Origin: Aeromicrobium sp.
GTDB lineage: Bacteria > Actinomycetota > Actinomycetes > Propionibacteriales > Nocardioidaceae
NCBI GenBank assembly: GCA_023254755.1
Contig: JALRKU010000448.1
Location: forward strand, 1 to 6,039
Direction of reading: 5' to 3'
Length of the DNA stretch: 6,039 bases
Shown: one piece after another, positions 5,485-6,039 of the stretch
Numbering within the stretch: position 1 is the stretch's first letter
Layout: each line of letters begins with the position of its first letter
Translations under genes and position numbers: made by a program
Notes under the pieces: model-generated
Seen by the model: the letters and a program-made list of their open reading frames with translations, nothing else
The model's database searches: none
What the model was told of the DNA's origin: nothing

Positions 5485-6039
5485 ATGACGAGGCAATTGC
5501 GTGTCGCCGTGGTCGGCGCCGGGCCCGCGGGCATCTACGCGTCCGACATCCTCACCAAGGCCGAGCTGCCCGAGCAGTTCAGCGGTGTCACCGTCGACAT
5601 CATCGACCGCGACCCCACCCCGTTCGGCCTGATCCGCTACGGCGTCGCGCCCGATCACCCGCGCATCAAGGAGATCATCAAGGCCCTGTACCGGGTCATG
5701 GGCAACGAGGACATCCGCTTCTTCGGCAACGTCGACTACGGCACCGACCTCAAGCTCGACAACCTGCGCCTGTTCTACGACGCGGTGATCTTCGCGACCG
5801 GCGCCCGCCGCGACCGCGACCTCGACATCCCCGGCATCGACCTCGAGGGGTCGTTCGGCGCCGCCGACTTCGTCTACTGGTACGACGGCCACCCCGACGT
5901 CGACCGCGACTGGGACTTCCAGCCGCACGCGGAGACCGTCGCGGTCCTGGGCGTCGGCAACGTCGGCCTCGACATCGCACGCATCCTGGCCAAGACGGCC
6001 GACGAGCTGCTCGTCACCGAGATCCCCGACAACGTCCAC
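5485..6039 (+). CDS. fprA: NADPH:ferredoxin reductase, adrenodoxin-reductase type (N-terminal 185 residues; runs off the right edge)
   Basis: Transfers electrons from NADPH through FAD to small ferredoxins, which in actinobacteria supply cytochromes P450 and other redox enzymes; cytosolic. The visible part has the FAD Rossmann motif VAVVGAGPAGIYASDIL (7-23), the family-specific segment PFGLIRYGVAPDHPRIK (46-62), FATGA (103-107) and the start of the NADPH domain, VAVLGVGNVGLDIARIL (152-168). These match the FprA/adrenodoxin-reductase family closely; members run to about 450 residues, so roughly 40% is seen. The frame is open to the window edge with no defects. It stands alone after a 141-bp gap holding a TANNNT element, an iron-box-like sequence and a small hairpin, so it probably has its own promoter. 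It is a different fold from the ferredoxin-reductase-like domain of the membrane fusion protein at the left end of the window. Confidence 0.93.
   Translation, partial: MTRQLRVAVVGAGPAGIYASDILTKAELPEQFSGVTVDIIDRDPTPFGLIRYGVAPDHPRIKEIIKALYRVMGNEDIRFFGNVDYGTDLKLDNLRLFYDAVIFATGARRDRDLDIPGIDLEGSFGAADFVYWYDGHPDVDRDWDFQPHAETVAVLGVGNVGLDIARILAKTADELLVTEIPDNVH

Noticed and set aside
5404..6039. A 211-codon Asp/Val-rich open frame on the minus strand.
   Set aside because: It is the mirror of fprA; the Asp/Val-rich composition is what GTC and GAC codons give when read backwards.

Overview
The window is about 70% GC with dense coding in G/C-ending codons. It carries FprA-type ferredoxin reductase, lipoprotein signals suited to a Gram-positive envelope, and TANNNT-like leaderless promoters. 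Together these suggest a high-GC actinobacterium, perhaps of the Nocardioides/Aeromicrobium kind. The phylum is a fair inference; the genus is a guess.

Layout. Positions 1-2881, minus strand, hold a tightly packed three-gene operon: an exported FMN_bind lipoprotein (2417-2881), then ApbE, the FAD:protein FMN transferase (1543-2415), then a membrane protein fusing an NqrB/RnfD-like transmembrane domain to a ferredoxin-reductase-like FAD/NAD(P) domain (1-1546, missing only its last few codons). The genes are separated by 1 bp and overlapped by 4 bp. A 96-bp leader (2882-2977) carries an ECF-sigma-like promoter, a perfect 10-bp palindrome and three copies of a 10-bp repeat. Positions 2978-4378, minus strand, hold a CrtI/PYROXD2-like FAD oxidoreductase. 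A 134-bp divergent region (4379-4512) separates it from a plus-strand alpha/beta hydrolase (4513-5343); each of these two genes has the same TACCGT-N6-ATG arrangement, pointing to paired leaderless promoters. A 141-bp gap (5344-5484) with a possible DtxR/IdeR iron box precedes fprA (NADPH:ferredoxin reductase, 5485 to the right edge, N-terminal 185 codons).

How the genes may work together. The most interesting unit is the three-gene operon. The fusion protein's cytosolic C-terminal domain should oxidise NAD(P)H and pass electrons through FAD into the membrane domain. The lipoprotein should carry a covalently bound FMN on the outer face as acceptor, and ApbE should attach it. This is a compact, single-polypeptide version of the Nqr/Rnf logic, a flavin-based transmembrane electron relay whose final acceptor is unknown. 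Two details depart from the textbook: the lipoprotein's flavinylation motif reads SGSS rather than SGAT, and the ApbE has no visible export signal.

The oxidoreductase, the hydrolase and FprA look like separate transcription units. No rRNA, tRNA, CRISPR array, insertion sequence or phage gene was recognised. No stretch over 300 bases lacks a gene.
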